NCBI RefSeq assembly: GCF_038396675.1
Contig: NC_088931.1
Coordinates: 60,266,001-60,330,000, forward strand
DNA length: 64,000 bases
Direction of reading: 5' to 3'
From: Hydra vulgaris
Lineage: Eukaryota; Cnidaria; Hydrozoa; Anthoathecata; Hydridae
A program made the translations under genes and the position numbers. Below the pieces are notes generated by a model. It was given only the letters and a program-made list of their open reading frames with translations, was not told the origin of the DNA and ran no database searches. This document shows positions 62,632 through 64,000 of the stretch, one piece after another. Positions within the stretch are counted from its first letter, which is position 1. Every line of letters begins with the position of its first letter.

Positions 62632-62860
62632 TGTTATAAATACGTTAAAGAAGAAAACTACTGCTTTAGGAAAAAAAACTCAATAAAATTAACTACGGAT
62701 ACAAGAACTATAATCAGCTGTAACAACCATAAAATATATGTCCATCAAAATCATAACAAGTACACGTTTCTTTTTCTTCACACTCCGGACCGTATTGGAA
62801 TAATAGCTGACACATTGCACATCCATATTTTGCCGGAAACCGGCTTGCACAGTTACAACA
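62632..62860 (-). repeat. 5' LTR of the gypsy element
   Basis: 229 bases, by eye identical to 58686-58914. Transcription of the element should begin here on the minus strand. Confidence 0.93.
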
Positions 62861-62865
62861 GTTTT
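62861..62865 (+). repeat. target-site duplication (GTTTT), right
   Basis: Matches 58681-58685 on the other side of the element. Confidence 0.85.
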
Positions 62866-63129
62866 AAAATAATGAGAGCATTAGTCATTCATATTTATTT
62901 ATTTTATTTTATACACCTCCCAACATGATTAAAGTGAATATAGAATTTTGTATGAGCTCTTCTTGCAGATAATTGGCTGATAGAGACTTTATCAATATGA
63001 ACACTAGATAACAATAAAATTACCAACAATTGCATAATGAGAAACAGGGGATCAGTGTTGAGTTGTTGCTGTAGAACCTATCAGTTCTAATATATATTTA
63101 GAAATCATTGTTGAAATAAGCTCAGGTTT

Positions 63130-63450
63130 TTTTTTTTTCTCAGATTTTCTTTTTTCTTTTTTTGAACATAGTCAGTATTATTCTTTACTTCTTCTTCATC
63201 AGTATCTTCAGTTAAGTTAATCTCATTTGTAATAGCTTCCTTCTTTTTCTATCTTGCATTCTCATCAAATCATCAAACCTTTCATTCTTTTTCTTTTCAT
63301 TAGCAGCTTTCTTCTGATCCAATTTACTTGAGTATCCTTTTCTGTGCCCCTCCAACTAGTCTTCTAAAAAATCCAGATCTTCTATTTTCCTTTTTAGTGA
63401 TAAATCTTTGTGTTGGAGAAAAACATTTTCTTCATCCCGTACCTTTATGT
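63130..63450 (-). pseudogene. possible charged coding remnant
   Basis: The minus strand reads DEENVFLQHKDLSLKRKI, EDLDFLED, a stop, GHRKGYSSKLDQKKAANEKK, ERFDDLMRMQDRKRRKLL, and in another frame TEDTDEEEVKNNTD. The Lys/Glu-rich coiled-coil-like composition could be a decayed exon or the tail of a transposon protein. No family recognised. Confidence 0.3.
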
Positions 63451-64000
63451 TTAAAAGTTTTTCTTTTTTTTTCATCAATCAATGTCTTCTTGACTTTCCA
63501 TTTTTCTATGAGACCAAAAAATTTAGATCTAGAAATAGTAATTTTTTATAAAACATCCCTATTACATTTTTACAATTTTAATTGTTATTTAGCATAAGAA
63601 CTTTTTTTGACTACTTTATTGTTTTATCTCAACTTGTCTTGATATTTGCTAGTTCTGAAATCTTTTTTGATAACCAACAGGATATCTATCCTCTTTTTCA
63701 CAGTCTTGATCTGCATACATTATTAAAAACCATATTGTATTGCTGTTTTCAGATTAAATATTTTTTATATAGCAACAACGGTTTAAACTTTTGTAATTTT
63801 AAATTGACAGTCAAATAGTCTACAAGAAATGGCTTTACCACATGATATAGTTTGAGAAAAATGATTTTGCTTGTAATAAAAACAATACTGTAAAACTTCT
63901 TTAGCTGTCCAGAGTTAGACTACGTTTGGAACAAATGTGTTTTTCATTCTTCCAATTAGTTTGACTTTTTCTAATTTTACAACCTTCCCTCCCCTCTCAT
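63451..64000. other. AT-rich end of window, no supported gene
   Basis: The plus-strand frames at 63328-63597 and 63582-63818 are Phe/Leu-rich shadows without signatures. No further PKD2 exon was found here. Confidence 0.4.

Larger units (their letters stand above)
58686..62860 (-). mobile_element. Ty3/gypsy LTR retrotransposon, young, RNase H-deleted
   Basis: A 4175-bp element in minus orientation, bounded by 229-bp LTRs and GTTTT duplications. After the 5' LTR (62860-62632), the sequence TTGGCGACGAAGAG (from 62630 down) is a likely tRNA primer-binding site. A GGGTGGAGGAT purine tract lies just before the 3' LTR (near 58925). Order: Gag with zinc knuckles, protease, reverse transcriptase, integrase. 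The length is short for the family because most of RNase H is missing. The LTRs look identical by eye, so insertion was recent. It is presumably nonautonomous. Confidence 0.95.

Overview
The window looks like a eukaryotic, invertebrate genome, most probably a cnidarian and plausibly Hydra. It is very AT-rich, has long (TA)n arrays, GT-AG introns and dense decayed transposons, and carries one clear animal gene. Naming Hydra is an inference from composition, repeat types and the gene; no prokaryotic feature was seen.

Host gene: the plus strand carries the 5' part of a polycystin-2 (PKD2)-like cation channel gene. Five exons were found: 30693-30951, 31088-31198, 31355-31408, 38259-38332 and 57514-57668. 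All four junctions keep frame. They encode the cytosolic N-terminus, the first membrane segment and the start of the extracellular polycystin domain. The gene runs off the right edge. Intron 3 (6.9 kb) and intron 4 (19.2 kb) are filled with mobile elements.

Left third (1-18.7 kb): this is a repeat cluster. A hAT end is inserted in a relic of an unnamed family (1-1235); a paralogue of that family lies at 51.0-52.7 kb. A six-exon minus-strand pseudogene (2353-7325) belongs to a repetitive zinc-finger family. It ends in what I read as a FEN/XPG-like (PIN-fold) nuclease domain plus a nine-cysteine CXC motif. Next is a complete BED-type hAT transposon (7773-10777) with perfect 8-bp target duplications and a transposase broken by one stop. 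After it, a second complete hAT (10906-14801) sits inside the left terminal inverted repeat of another DNA transposon (10874-17620). A LINE fragment follows.

Middle (18.7-30.6 kb): mostly gene-free AT-rich DNA with a pogo-like fragment, microsatellites, a 62-bp perfect palindrome and a 40-bp minisatellite.

Right half (31-64 kb, mostly PKD2 introns): jockey-like and CR1/L2-like LINE fragments, two more hAT relics, a Mutator-like relic, other transposase-like relics, foldbacks and microsatellites. A young Ty3/gypsy element (58686-62860) has two 229-bp LTRs that look identical and a 5-bp target duplication, but it has lost most of its RNase H domain.

Apart from the PKD2 exons and one unassigned exon, almost all coding sequence here is transposon-derived and broken. 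Frame breaks often fall in homopolymers, so some could be sequencing errors.
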